Below are positions 1 through 9,674 of a stretch of 64,000 bases of DNA, piece after piece (the first letter of the stretch is position 1; each line of letters begins with the position of its first letter). The DNA comes from Bradyrhizobium sp. CCGE-LA001. GTDB lineage: Bacteria > Pseudomonadota > Alphaproteobacteria > Rhizobiales > Xanthobacteraceae. A model generated the notes under the pieces. It had not been told where the DNA came from. It made no database searches and saw only the letters and a list, made by a program, of their open reading frames with translations. The position numbers were made by a program, and so were the translations under genes. The DNA lies in NCBI RefSeq assembly GCF_000296215.2, contig NZ_CP013949.1, positions 6,131,501-6,195,500 of the forward strand, read 5' to 3'.

Positions 1-371
1 GCGCCCCACCACACATTCAATCGCTCGATTCGCTTCTTGAACTTGCGGATATCTGGGATGGTATCTTCGTTTTCGAACTCGACCTTGAAGCGACTGCGAA
101 GCTTATCTAGTTGCGCATCCAAATAAATTGAAAGGACATCAGCAACGGCGATAACGTCTATGTGCCGAACTCGTCGCTTGGGCGTGTACTTCGAGGTTAT
201 GTAGTCCCTAAGTCTTTCTTCCGCGAGCGCAATCTCATCTGGAGCGCAGCCTGTGCTGACATCCCGTCCGTTGTCTCTGATGATCCATGTTGCTTGGTGA
301 GTGACCTTCCCGTTTTTATCTCGGCGGGAGCCCTTAAGCTGTAGTCTAGCGCCCTTGCTTCTTCGCGGCAT
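1..371 (-). CDS. Site-specific tyrosine recombinase (integrase), N-terminal part, runs off the left edge
   Basis: Reading the minus strand from the ATG at 371 gives an open frame of about 123 codons with no stop before the window edge. It begins MPRRSKGARLQLKGSRRD and continues through segments such as HIDVIAVADVLSIYLD and KKRIERLNVWWG. This is the usual N-terminal layout of rhizobial phage-type integrases: a basic start, a beta-rich arm-binding stretch containing WIIRDNG, then the start of the core-binding domain. The catalytic domain (R-H-R-Y) would lie outside the window, so function cannot be confirmed. The gene overlaps the upstream excisionase-like gene by about 170 bases in another frame. 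It suggests that an integrative element extends to the left. The family assignment is from memory of such proteins and is fairly firm. Confidence 0.75.
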   Translation of the reverse strand, partial: MPRRSKGARLQLKGSRRDKNGKVTHQATWIIRDNGRDVSTGCAPDEIALAEERLRDYITSKYTPKRRVRHIDVIAVADVLSIYLDAQLDKLRSRFKVEFENEDTIPDIRKFKKRIERLNVWWG

Positions 372-568
372 AGCTCTCGCATCCGTTCGATATGCGCCAG
401 CGTTGTAAATTCCTTGCCGGCAATCCTTTCGGTGACCAGCCGGCCACGATCGCGCTCACGGCGCAGTCCCGCGACAGTCATTCCTCCCAAAGGAAACGCC
501 ATCTTCACGGCATCAGCAAGGCGAAGAGGAGTATCAACTGTAATTTCAGGTTGCGTTCGATCTGGCAT
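197..568 (-). CDS. Excisionase-like small DNA-binding protein next to the integrase
   Basis: About 123 residues from the ATG at 568; a longer in-frame start exists at 610 but adds an unlikely leader. Residues 10-55 contain a MerR/excisionase-like winged-helix pattern (LADAVKMAFPLGGMTVAGLR, then an Arg-rich wing and an ERM helix). The tail (SAQAALQMRLRSRKK) is basic. Proteins of this size and layout are found just upstream of integrases in rhizobial islands, where they act as directionality factors or regulators of int. Its 3' end overlaps the 5' end of the integrase gene by about 170 bases, so the two genes share sequence in different frames. The role as excisionase is inferred from pattern and position. 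Confidence 0.65.
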   Translation of the reverse strand: MPDRTQPEITVDTPLRLADAVKMAFPLGGMTVAGLRRERDRGRLVTERIAGKEFTTLAHIERMRELCREEARALDYSLRAPAEIKTGRSLTKQHGSSETTDGMSAQAALQMRLRSRKKDLGTT

Positions 569-610
569 CGACGCATTCAGCTGTGGTTGGAGCTCATAAG
601 AGCAGACCAA

Positions 611-1754
611 CCATCATTTACAGAGACTTACTTTCGCATAAAGTATCCGCTCTGCTTCATCGTAGAATCGAGCACGTCCTCGCGCAAACGATCGGGAGAG
701 CGCAGGAAGGACAATATGGATCCGCGCCCGCAAAGGGGAGTTGGGTGCGAAGGCTTCTACGGAGGAGTGCTCCATCCGGCTGCCGCGAAAGCACCTGGTG
801 TGCGAAAACATCCGCAATTCGCACACGTTGTGCCGCTTTGGGTCACCACCTTGCGGAGGTCCGGCTGAGATAGCCAGCGAAATCACAATCTACGGGCAGG
901 CCTTGCCCCAGGGCCGGCGAGACGCCCCAACTGGGCACCAGAAGCGTGAACGCAAAGAACGCTGATATCATAACGCGTGCGAGACGCGAGACACGGCTGC
1001 GCGTTCAAAGTGGTCCAATTGCCTCACACGCAACGCATCCTAAGCACTTGAGGGCACTCGTCAAGCGAATGGCCAATGAGCACTTGAAGGGACCGGTTCA
1101 TCATCGCGGCAAGCCCACGAACCCTGGCCGGGAGGCTGCATACTTTCTCGACCGCCTAGTCGCGATGGGTTCACATCGCAGGCTGTTGGCAGCTAGCATC
1201 GTCTTCATGGAGGTCGAGCAGAAGGCCGCCTAAGGGTGCTTGTGATCGCGTGAGAAGGCCAAGAACGCGTCGTCATTGGAGATGGCGGAACAAGGACAAT
1301 CGCTATCACTCCCTGGATCGGCGTCATTCCAAAAAGCAATTCGCTCGCCGCCCCTTAACTCAGAAACACCGGGGGATCACTTCAGCCGACATGTATCTTC
1401 GAGGCAGCTGCAACTTCCAGAATTTGTTCGCCGTATGTTCGTCTAGAGCCCTGGATCTCCAGTTCTCGGTTCCACCCTGAGGTCCACAACGAAGATCGGC
1501 AACAACGATCGGGGAAAATTGCGACCTACTGGGCTAAAACGAACGAGCTACGGCGGCAGATCGTTGAAGCTGCGGACCGATCAAGCCTTGCCTGTTCAAA
1601 GCCGCCTCATTGACGGATTATGGCGGTCGAAAGCTCAGACTCCCAATGCAAAACAAACACCGAATGCTCATAAAGGCGCTCAAACTTCCAACCGAGCCTC
1701 TTCTGGAAAGGGTTCGTGATTAGATCATAGAACTAAAACAGCGGGCAGCGCATC
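611..1754. other. Stretch with no confident gene
   Basis: No frame here gives a recognisable protein. One small + strand frame at 946-1233 (95 codons, ending in a helical stretch LDRLVAMGSHRRLLAASIVF) could be a small unknown protein, but no family is recognised and no clear ribosome-binding site is seen. Several frames overlap without a dominant one, as expected for decayed island DNA. Confidence 0.4.
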
Positions 1755-2369
1755 GTGCTATCGGACTCTGATGACGACCGCGCCGCATCTGTCGTTCGGC
1801 ACGACGTCCGCGTCATTGATCTTGACACCAACAAGTCCCTGGTGGTTCGTATCACTGACCGCGGACCATGGATCCGCGGCCGCGTCCTCGAGTTCTGCTC
1901 GTCGCCGCGCGCAGCTTGGGATTATGATCGCGGCTACCGAGGTGCTGTAGCGTCCGTCCATCGTCCCTACGAAAAAAAGCAACCGGCCGGCGGGCACATG
2001 CATCAACCGTCTGGCTGCTGGACCAAACCTACCGTGGCTTTCAAGAATCCTGCCTCGATCGCGGCGGTCGTATCCGCCCTCAGAGTCGTCCATGGAGACG
2101 AAGTCGCCCGAACCATGCTCGTGGAGGGTATGAACCTTGCCAAGCTGATGGACACTATGTTCTCCGCGCCAATAACGCATCGCGAGGCAGTTCGATACGT
2201 CGCGGATGCGATAGATGACTTTGCTACTACGCCAAAACTCGGGCCGGTCTGGCACCTTCGCTACCTGTATGATGACCAGCCCGGCTCACTTCGCGTCGTC
2301 GACATGGAAATAGCAACACCGGCCGGTACGTTGTCCAGCAAGGACGTTTGGCTGCGGCTGTGCGTTTAG
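1755..2369 (+). pseudogene. Frame-shifted remnant with an RlpA-like segment and an unknown helical segment
   Basis: The first 45 or so residues contain VRVIDLDTNKSLVVRITDRGPW and RGRVLE, which match the double-psi beta-barrel core of RlpA-type septal lytic transglycosylases (NGxSVVVRxNDRGPFxxGRxxDLS). After that the RlpA pattern continues in a different frame near 1900-1930 (LGIMIAATEVL), so a one-base shift interrupts it. The downstream part (NPASIAAVVSALRVVHGDEVA... HREAVRYVADAIDDFA) looks like a real alpha-helical protein but is not recognised. The start codon is uncertain and no signal peptide is in frame. It is most likely a fused remnant of two genes rather than a working protein. Confidence 0.4.
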
Positions 2370-3598
2370 CGACTCAACTGCCGGTAACGAAGTACTAAGA
2401 AGAGGCTGTGCAGGGCGGATGTGGCGCGGAAACAATCTTAAGGCCTGACCGGTGGCATCCACCAGCCCAGAGCCTTCCTTTCCGCCGAGGCTTCTTTCAT
2501 AACCGCGCGGCTCTGCTTTGAGCGCACCGGCGACCTCGGGACTAGGGTGCCGCGCCTCCAGGCGGATCATGCCGCCCTAGAATCGTAAGATTGTTCTTGG
2601 TGCGGAGAGCCATCTCCTGCAGCAGCTCGCCTTAGACTTGTCAGCAAGCATGACATGCCAGAGCTACGCGTGGTACCCGGCGACGGCGGCGGCCCCGGCT
2701 GCTGTGATGGCGAACAGAAGTGGGTGGACAGATAATCGACGCCGATGCTGCCTCGGTAGCTGATGTACGAGCCGGCGACTGGATAACGGCCGCAAAGACT
2801 TCCGGGCCGCGGTGGACGATCAGTCCCGAAACTCTTGGAAGCAAAAGAAAATATCCCGGCGTCTCGGTCTGCAGCTGCAGAGCTACTTCCAACACGGCTG
2901 CACACCCGGTGGCGGAGAGCTCAGTTTGAGGAGGTTCGCCCTCCCAAGATTGTGCTCAGGAAGTCTCGCTCCCGGCAAGCCGAGCCATATGTTAACTAGG
3001 AGCCTGAACAAGCAGCACTACGGGCGGCTAAGACAAAGGCCTTGCCTTGCAAGGACAGGTGGCGCACGTTCCATGTTGGATCCATGATAGGGCTCGACTT
3101 CAACACGGCAACTGAGATCCGCTGTTTCGAATTCATCCGCAGACTCATCGTTTGGATGATGCTGCTGTTTCCATTGCTCTTCGCAGCGGAAGAACCTTGA
3201 TGGTGTCGCAATACATGTTGGAGTTGGTGCCCACCGTGTCCTTTCGTACTGGTGAGCAAACTCTGGTATATACTGACATTGCCCTTCGCATCTGCTATAT
3301 TGCGTCATCGGCGACTTTAAGCGCATCGCTTGGTGAGCGAAAGTTCTGTTTGCCGAGGGCGCATGGAGAGGGATTCGCAGCTTAAGGGTTACATGGACGA
3401 ACCCGCCAGTGGAACGGCCCCTCAACCGACAGGCACACGAATGACTAAGCGCGGCGCCTACCGCCGCTTCCGTCGTCGCTGAAACAGATCAAAGAGTGCT
3501 TCCCCGAAGCGGCGCTGATTTTTTGGCGTATAACGAAATTCAATGGAATTCGGCGAGTGGCCCATCAAGGGCTCGCACCAAGACTTTAGGCGCAATGG
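2370..3598. other. Stretch with no confident gene
   Basis: Only short overlapping frames on both strands are present and none has a recognisable domain. No terminal inverted repeats or transposase motifs were seen. It probably represents decayed insertion or island DNA. Confidence 0.4.
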
Positions 3599-4225
3599 AT
3601 GTTCAGTTTTCAGACCTTCCTTTTATTTCTTGCTGCAGCCACAGTCATAGCTATCACGCCAGGGCCAGGCATCTTCTACATCGTGGCGCGAACCTTTACA
3701 GGAGGACGAGCAGAAGGCGTGGCATCGAGCGTAGGCCTGGGGCTCGGCGGCCTTGTACATGTTTTCGGAGGCGCCGCGGGAGTCTCAGCGCTGATCATGG
3801 CCAGCGCCGAGGCGTTTACGACCTTGAAAGTAGCCGGCGCGCTCTATCTCATTTGGCTCGGCGCCAAGACATGGCGAGAAGCGCGCTTCGTCGATCCTGC
3901 CGATGTACAGGCGATCGGCTCGGGTCGTGCCTTTCGCGAAGGCATCATTGTCGAGGCGCTCAATCCAAAGACAGCGGCGTTTTTTCTGGCATTCATCCCA
4001 CAGTTTGTCGATCCATCTATTAACGTCCCCACGCAGTTCGTTGTGCTCGGTCTCGTCTCGGTTGCGCTCAATACAAGCGCGGACCTGATTGTGACCTATT
4101 GGGCCGCGAGGGCGAAGGATGGTTTTGCAAGACGGCCATCTTTCATCCGACGGATGCGGCAGGCGTCGGGCGCTGTGATGTGCGGGCTCGGAGCGACCCT
4201 GCTTTTTGCTCGCCGGAACGGCTGA
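3599..4225 (+). CDS. LysE/RhtB family amino-acid or metabolite exporter
   Basis: Inner-membrane protein of 208 residues, the usual length for the LysE/RhtB family, which exports amino acids and related compounds. Visible signatures are the first membrane helix followed by ITPGPGIFYIVARTF (the family's TPGP motif, about residues 19-33), a glycine-rich second helix (VGLGLGGLVHV), and the LNPKTAAFFLAFIPQFV motif near residue 120. Hydrophobic segments fit six membrane spans. The ATG at 3599 is chosen because it places the first helix at the N-terminus; the nearby ATG at 3595 is in another frame. The gene stands alone in decayed DNA. The substrate cannot be deduced from sequence. Confidence 0.88.
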   Translation: MFSFQTFLLFLAAATVIAITPGPGIFYIVARTFTGGRAEGVASSVGLGLGGLVHVFGGAAGVSALIMASAEAFTTLKVAGALYLIWLGAKTWREARFVDPADVQAIGSGRAFREGIIVEALNPKTAAFFLAFIPQFVDPSINVPTQFVVLGLVSVALNTSADLIVTYWAARAKDGFARRPSFIRRMRQASGAVMCGLGATLLFARRNG

Positions 4226-4413
4226 CGCCCGCCCAAGCCCTTGGCTGCATCGACGACGAGCGCTGACGCCGCTTGTGTTGTGATAGCCGGCAAGTTGTTC
4301 GGTAAGGAGACTTCGAAGGTGGTCTCGATCAGCGAAGTTAGAAGCTCCTTGTGTAGATGTGCAACTCGATCTTGGGGCAGATGAACAGAATCTCTTTTGG
4401 TGTGATGATTCAT
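4096..4413 (-). CDS. Possible small unknown protein, antisense to the end of the LysE gene
   Basis: A 105-codon frame whose first 70 residues (ELLTSLIETTFEVSLPNN, AASALVVDAAKGLGG) look protein-like and amphipathic, while the tail lies antisense to the LysE gene and is probably not selected. No family is recognised. It may be the N-terminal part of a gene truncated by rearrangement. Confidence 0.25.
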   Translation of the reverse strand: MNHHTKRDSVHLPQDRVAHLHKELLTSLIETTFEVSLPNNLPAITTQAASALVVDAAKGLGGRQPFRRAKSRVAPSPHITAPDACRIRRMKDGRLAKPSFALAAQ

Positions 4414-5051
4414 GATACGGCCGTTCAGGGCGGCCGGTTTGGCCTGACAAAATGAACAGCTACCATTAGCCGTTCAAGAGCAAGAAGCCTGGAAAGGACA
4501 TAACCGGCTTTCCGCTCACGCCGCATACAACGGCAACCGGATCGCTTTCACTCTAAAAGTACAGGCGGCCCCGCTTTGGAAAGATCTTAGCGCGCATGAC
4601 GGCCCGCTCGACCAGTTTCTACATCAAGGCGCTGACGCATCGCGGGCGGCGCCTTCATAGCAACGGGTTCGCGGGTGGCGTGCCAAACGAAAAGGGGTTC
4701 ATGCGCAAGGTGAAATAGCAGAAAAGGGTCTTGGAATTCTCCCCAGGCCATATTGGAAAGCGTAATAATATCAATCCGGGCTGCGGGAAGCCGCCCGTGC
4801 CGCGCAATAAATTCGGAGAGCTTATCAACGCCTCGACGGTCATCCTTGGTGCGGCGTGCAGTTACGAGATGGCAGCTTCATTCAAGTGTAGGACCGCGCA
4901 TGTCTTGCGGGCGCAGCTCGAAACTTCTCAGGATCAGCGCGGATTACCTCGCCGCTAACGAGGAGATCTCCAAAAAACGGCCGACCACCGAACCGGTTAT
5001 GCACAGGAGGAACGCCGCGCAGCTTGCTCGCCGCGCGACCCGTCAGCTTTG
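4414..5051. other. Stretch with no confident gene
   Basis: Short conflicting frames only; nothing recognised on either strand. Confidence 0.4.
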
Positions 5052-5237
5052 TTAGCGCTGATGACCGAGGCCAATGCCTAAAATGAGAGCCTTTTGGCGC
5101 AGTGATCCGACAGTTCGCTTCATTTCCTTCGATATTCTTGAAACCGGCGTTCGATCCTTCGAATGCTTCTTAAGAACCCGCAAATCGGCGGGTGTCCACT
5201 CGCGTCGCGTCGGCTTCTTTTTGGCAGGACGTTTCAC
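5052..5237 (-). CDS. Small basic helix-turn-helix-like protein
   Basis: A 61-residue, strongly basic protein beginning MKRPAKKKPTRREWTPADL. The central part (DLRVLKKHSKDRTPVSRISK, then KRTVGSLRQKALILG) resembles a short SANT/Myb-like or sigma-4-like helix-turn-helix. Small proteins of this pattern (Arg/Lys-rich start, REWT, then RTxGAxRQKA) are common and multicopy in rhizobia. They are presumed to bind DNA, but their role is not known. It stands alone with no operon partners. Confidence 0.7.
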   Translation of the reverse strand: MKRPAKKKPTRREWTPADLRVLKKHSKDRTPVSRISKEMKRTVGSLRQKALILGIGLGHQR

Positions 5238-6566
5238 CTTGTTAGCTCCTTATCCTCGTCAGGCAGCGCTGTTAGCACAGCGAACGGAATTTTCAACTAA
5301 CGAGTAGGTCATAGCGATACACGTCTAGGGCATAAAACCTTTCGTGAGAACGTTTCAAACTTAGCTCTGTACCGAGTGCACGGTTCCATTCCGCGGCTTG
5401 GAAAGATCTTCGTCAGTTGCTGAAAGAAACATTTGGCGAGCGAAACGCGTGGATTCCCTCCAGAGCCTCCGCTCCAGCTCGACGAAGGCTTCCTCAAAGC
5501 ACGCAGCATGGCGGCATCGACAGCAATCCGAAAATCGTCGGGACATCGGCGGCTCCTGTCGCATTGCGATCTCAAACTCGGTCACCACCGCTGGGCCGGT
5601 ATCTATGCGCTCCGACTTCCCACGCAGACGTAGCTTGAGAATGATGCAATCGAACGCTGCACATCGCGCCGCGATCGGCGAGCACTACATGCGGACCAGC
5701 GCTACTTTGACAAAACGATCTACTGCGTCAGCCGCAATGACTTTATGGTTGGTAGGCGTCCCTGCATCCCCCCGCATTTACCTGCCGCAGCGAAATCGTT
5801 TGCTGAAACGGTCGAGGGGAGCAGCCGGAATTTTGGAAGGTCTGCGTGAAGTATGAGGTGATTGCTGCCACGCGGTTTAACGATTACGTGCTGGTGCAGT
5901 GCGAAGCAGTCCCCAAACATGGCGCTGAATCAAACCGCAATCTGCAACCGGAGATGGAATGAATAAAGAGCAGCTCCTTGGCGCCGGTCGGGCGACTGAC
6001 GGGGCGGCTAATTCCTCCCGCGGAAAGGAGAGTGTCAATAGCCAGATCCTCGCGCCAGCGGTGACGGAATGTTCGTTAATGTGTATTGCTACCCAGCGCC
6101 GAACGGAGCTTGCGATCGCGCTCGCCTGACATGGCAAGTCACCCGTCTGGTTTAGTTTCGGAGCGAGGAAGCGATACTTATACCCGAACCACCGGTGAAG
6201 CTGGCGCTAAGCACTTGGACGCCAGTTCGCTGGCGGCCTTGCTTGCGAAGCGGGCGGCAAACACTTGCTGAGTCGGGACGAGACACTTCAGCCGTCCACG
6301 ACTTACCGGGAGGGTCTTTGCCGACAGAACGTTGCCTCCCCCAAAAATGATGTTGAGTATTGTGCCAAAAGTGATCCGGAATAGCATGATCCCGCCAGCG
6401 CAATTAGCATTTTGTCCGTGGGATTTCGCTTTCAGCGCACTGATGGATCCTATCTAGATGCATTGAGATGTGGCTCATGGCTGAGCTTGGCTTGCCCCAA
6501 TTGAGGTATCACCGCTGAAGGTCATCAATCTTCGATGTTCAGATCCTTTTGATCAGGATTGCATTG
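5238..6566. other. Stretch with no confident gene
   Basis: About 1.3 kb with only short frames on both strands and no recognisable domain. No tRNA-like or repeat structure was seen by eye. Confidence 0.4.
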
Positions 6567-7037
6567 TTAGGTGCAATCCTGCACGGCGTGAATGACATCT
6601 TCCCGGGAAATGATGCCGGCCAGCCGCTGATCCGCATCGAGCACCGGCACGCTCCTGAGACGATAATTGACCATCAGCTCAAGTACCCGAGTGAGCCTGG
6701 TGTCCGGGGCAACATAGATGAATTCCGAACTCATTACATCGGCTACCGTACGCTGCATCAGATCCGGGTATCGCGGACTCATGCGTGCGGCCGAGAAGAC
6801 AAAACAGGATAGGTAGTCGAGCTTTGAGACTATGCCGAGCACCTGCTCGCCGTCGATCGCTGGATAAGCGTTGAAGTCTTGGGTTTTGAAAAGCTCGCCA
6901 AGCTCGCGCATCGTAGTGTCGCGCCCGACCGTCCTGGGTTTACGTGTCATGTAGTCGGCAACTATTTGCTCGAGAAACTTGTACACCGCCACGCCCTCGC
7001 TTTCGTTCCGGATGGTTTCTAGCATACCTCGCCGCAA
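6567..7037 (-). CDS. Two-CBS-domain protein
   Basis: Cytoplasmic protein of up to 156 residues made almost entirely of a CBS-domain pair (Bateman module). The first CBS runs from about residue 28 (ADYMTRKPRTVGRDTTMREL) to 85 and includes NAYPAID and VLGIVSKLD. The second runs from about residue 93 (VADVMSSEFIYVAPDTRLTR) to 154 and ends RSVPVLDADQRLAGIISRED. CBS pairs bind adenosyl ligands and usually regulate a partner. Stand-alone proteins of this type occur in many rhizobia. A GTG at 6986 preceded by a GAGGG ribosome-binding site is an attractive alternative start, because it would begin directly at the conserved YKFLEQIVADYM. No neighbour suggests a partner. Confidence 0.85.
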   Translation of the reverse strand: MRRGMLETIRNESEGVAVYKFLEQIVADYMTRKPRTVGRDTTMRELGELFKTQDFNAYPAIDGEQVLGIVSKLDYLSCFVFSAARMSPRYPDLMQRTVADVMSSEFIYVAPDTRLTRVLELMVNYRLRSVPVLDADQRLAGIISREDVIHAVQDCT

Positions 7038-7818
7038 AGATATTGCCCCATGTCAAACGTATGGAATAACCAGCGAGCAACACTTATGAGATGAGCCGCT
7101 GCGTCACGAGTGAATTGTCCAATGCACGCAGGCTGGGAAAGTCCACAGGCCGGCAACGAGCAGGCCCCCTGAGCTGGAGCTTTTTTAGGCTGCGGCGCGG
7201 CTTCGTCTCGTTTGACCCCGTACCATGGGGCTCCAGCTAAGCCGACCGGTCTTGCAGGCGAGCCTAGGCAATGTCTCATCCGTTCCTTGATGACCTCGCT
7301 ATCGTGATTTGCCTCGCCGAACCTTTGAAACGGCATCGACCATATCGGCACCATCGCGCGCAATCCGAGGAGCAGAAACGGCGCGACTAGTATCATCGCG
7401 ACCGGTTTTGTTCGTCTGGCTTGTTCCTTGGAGCAGCCCGAGGCCGAGATTGCCACGGCACGCAACGAGGGCCTCGCCCCTGACGAGCGCTGGCATAGTC
7501 CTCGAGGAGCTTAAGAGCCTCGTTCGCGTTCGTCGCAAGGATCGTGTGTGCCCGCTCGCCCCAGTGAGCCCGCCCAGGGCCCGACAATGGTCCGGGCACG
7601 AAAGACGATCCTATCCCCGACATGCCGCCGCGCTGGTATGATTGATACCAGGCATCAGGTTGCAGGCCCGCACCAGCGCGTGCGTCACATGGGACACGTA
7701 CTATTCCAGAAGCAACATCTGCCCTGCCCCCGCACGAGCGCTGACCTGAAAGTTCAATGGGAGAAGTCGCTAAGACATTCACACGTGATAAATGCGACGA
7801 GCAAAGTTCGACTCAGCA
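7038..7818. other. Stretch with no confident gene
   Basis: Several overlapping minus-strand frames exist, one with a possible hydrophobic N-terminus (7465 downward), but none is recognised and their codon patterns conflict. Confidence 0.4.
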
Positions 7819-8085
7819 CTATTTCTCCCTGCTCGACCTGGATGACACATTGTTCGTAGGGGGGTGGCCGGTGCGGCTCGTTCCTGCGCTCTGACCGCCT
7901 GCGGCATTATCGCCGCAGCTGTTGCCCTGGTTGGTATTCACCGTGCCGCCGACATTCGTTCCTGCGGTGCCCTGCACGCTCGAGGAATTAGTCGTTGCCT
8001 GTCCCACGGCGGAGCCGCCCGAGTTGCTCTGAGCCAGGACGAATGAATAGCTGCCGACCATGAGGCTCAGAAACAAGCAATACAC
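7819..8085 (-). CDS. Small secreted Ser/Thr/Asn/Gly-rich protein
   Basis: An 88-residue protein with a clear Sec signal peptide: MYCLFLSLMVGSYSFVLAQS, with a probable cut after VLA. The mature part is low-complexity and rich in Gly, Ser, Thr and Asn (SSSVQGTAGTNVGGTVNTN). It has one Cys and would be exported to the periplasm or beyond. Short secreted proteins of this composition occur in Bradyrhizobium genomes, but no function is known to me. There is no operon partner. The signal peptide is the main support for the gene being real. Confidence 0.55.
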   Translation of the reverse strand: MYCLFLSLMVGSYSFVLAQSNSGGSAVGQATTNSSSVQGTAGTNVGGTVNTNQGNSCGDNAAGGQSAGTSRTGHPPTNNVSSRSSREK

Positions 8086-9467
8086 TTCATCATCTATTTT
8101 GACTCCTTGTTTCGAAGCAGGTCTGCGGCGTCGTCATAGCCATGCCGGCTGCCGAAGACATCAACGCCATCATTCCGCAGCCGATGACCAGCGAGAGGGA
8201 GCCCGGACCAAGGGCGCATCCATTTTCGTCCATGGCGGCATCCTCCACTCCTTTGGTTACGCTCCAGGCCCACGCGATGCCGAACACGCAAGGCCACGCA
8301 TGGTGAACAACGCCGCGATGAGAAGAACTTGACCGGGCTTGACGTTGCGCATGGGCGACTTCCTTCGGGCAACCGCAGCGACCTAGGTCAGTTCCTAATG
8401 CGATCGTTTGGACACTTTCAGCATCCAAGGCGTTCGACTAGCCCCTTGGAAAAGGTGTCGAGCTCCGGTACGCGCGTGGCGAGGCGCCTGGTGCGGTCCG
8501 CCCGATCCCGCCCGCTGTTCGACAGGATGGCATGTCCCGCTTGAGGTCCTCCATGACGGCGAAGCTAACCGAAATGGGATCAGTTCACGATCGAACGACA
8601 GCCGCGGCCTACCACCGCCCGGATCTTATGTGGGCGCTAAGTAGCGTCACCCGGCAAATATCCAATCCATCTTTGACGCTCGCCTGCCGAGCTATCAGAT
8701 GATTGCCGGGATCGCTGGATGTGCGCTGCTCGACATAAATGTGGCCCGCCACGATTACCGCGACGGAAAAGGCGATTGTCAGCATCGCTGTCGCTCGTTC
8801 GGGATATCCGCTCAAGCTCGAATGCTGTTCTTGGTCGAATCGCGCGGCGGGCAGCTGTTCCTAACTATGTAAGTAACTTGCTCTCGGTCAGGTCGACATT
8901 GCGACTACTTCGTTAACACGAACGCTGTCGTCGTCCCCGGTCGGCGCAACGCCACTGGCCGGGAAAATTGGCCGATCCCGCTCCGAGGGAGCCTCTTAAA
9001 GGTTCGGCATTCGAGCGACCCTCGCTCTCGTTCCTTCTAGGCTTTTAGATGAGACACTTCGGCCTTGGCTGCACGCCTCCTAATCGCGCTTTTCCATCGC
9101 TACCGTCTTCTTATCGGTGCGTTTGAATGAAAGACGTTTCAGAGGGCAGCACAGGCTGCGCGCGACACTTGAGCACAGGCAGGTCTGGCACGATTTCGCT
9201 GTCCCTGCGGCCACATCTGGCGCTGACTGCTCCTCAGCGGGGCGTTCCGTTCCAGATAGGGTCTTCAAGATCCTGGCCAGCTGTCCGGATGAACCAAGTG
9301 AGCGGATGTCTCATGCGCCTGGCTTGTCTATGCCCCGTCCCGCGCAAGATATCACGCGCCAAGCACGCGGCCCTGAAGGCTCGCTTTAGCGTTTCATACC
9401 TTCGCGACGACTTGCCATGGTAGTGCAGGCGCAACGTTCGTGGCATCGAGGCTCACGACAGTAGAGC
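8086..9467. other. Stretch with no confident gene
   Basis: The 8090-8340 part has a minus-strand frame with two hydrophobic runs (CVFGIAWAWSV and SLVIGCGMMALMSSAAGMAM) that could be a remnant of a small membrane protein. The remaining sequence shows no recognisable gene on either strand. Confidence 0.35.
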
Positions 9468-9674
9468 TTAGCCAATGCGCAGGTTTTCTGCCGATGTTTT
9501 GCCATGGCGCCCGGTCACTAGTTCGTAGCTGACCTTGCACCCCTCTGGCAGTTCGCTCAGCCCCGCTTTCTTGACCACAGATATGTGCACGAACACGTCA
9601 GAACCGCCTTCATCTGGCTTGATGACTCCATAGCCTTTGATTGCATTGAACCACTTCACAGTCCCCATCGCCAA
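9468..9674 (-). CDS. Cold-shock domain protein (CspA family)
   Basis: A 68-residue single cold-shock domain, the full length of the family. It starts MAMGTVKWFNAIKGYGVIKP; KGYGVI is the RNP1 motif (usually KGFGFI) and VFVHIS is RNP2. These proteins bind single-stranded RNA and DNA and act as RNA chaperones or antiterminators in the cytoplasm. The aromatic RNP1 residues are partly replaced (Y and V instead of F and F), which is seen in some rhizobial paralogs. Multicopy csp genes are normal in rhizobia, so no specific symbol is given. Confidence 0.92.
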   Translation of the reverse strand: MAMGTVKWFNAIKGYGVIKPDEGGSDVFVHISVVKKAGLSELPEGCKVSYELVTGRHGKTSAENLRIG

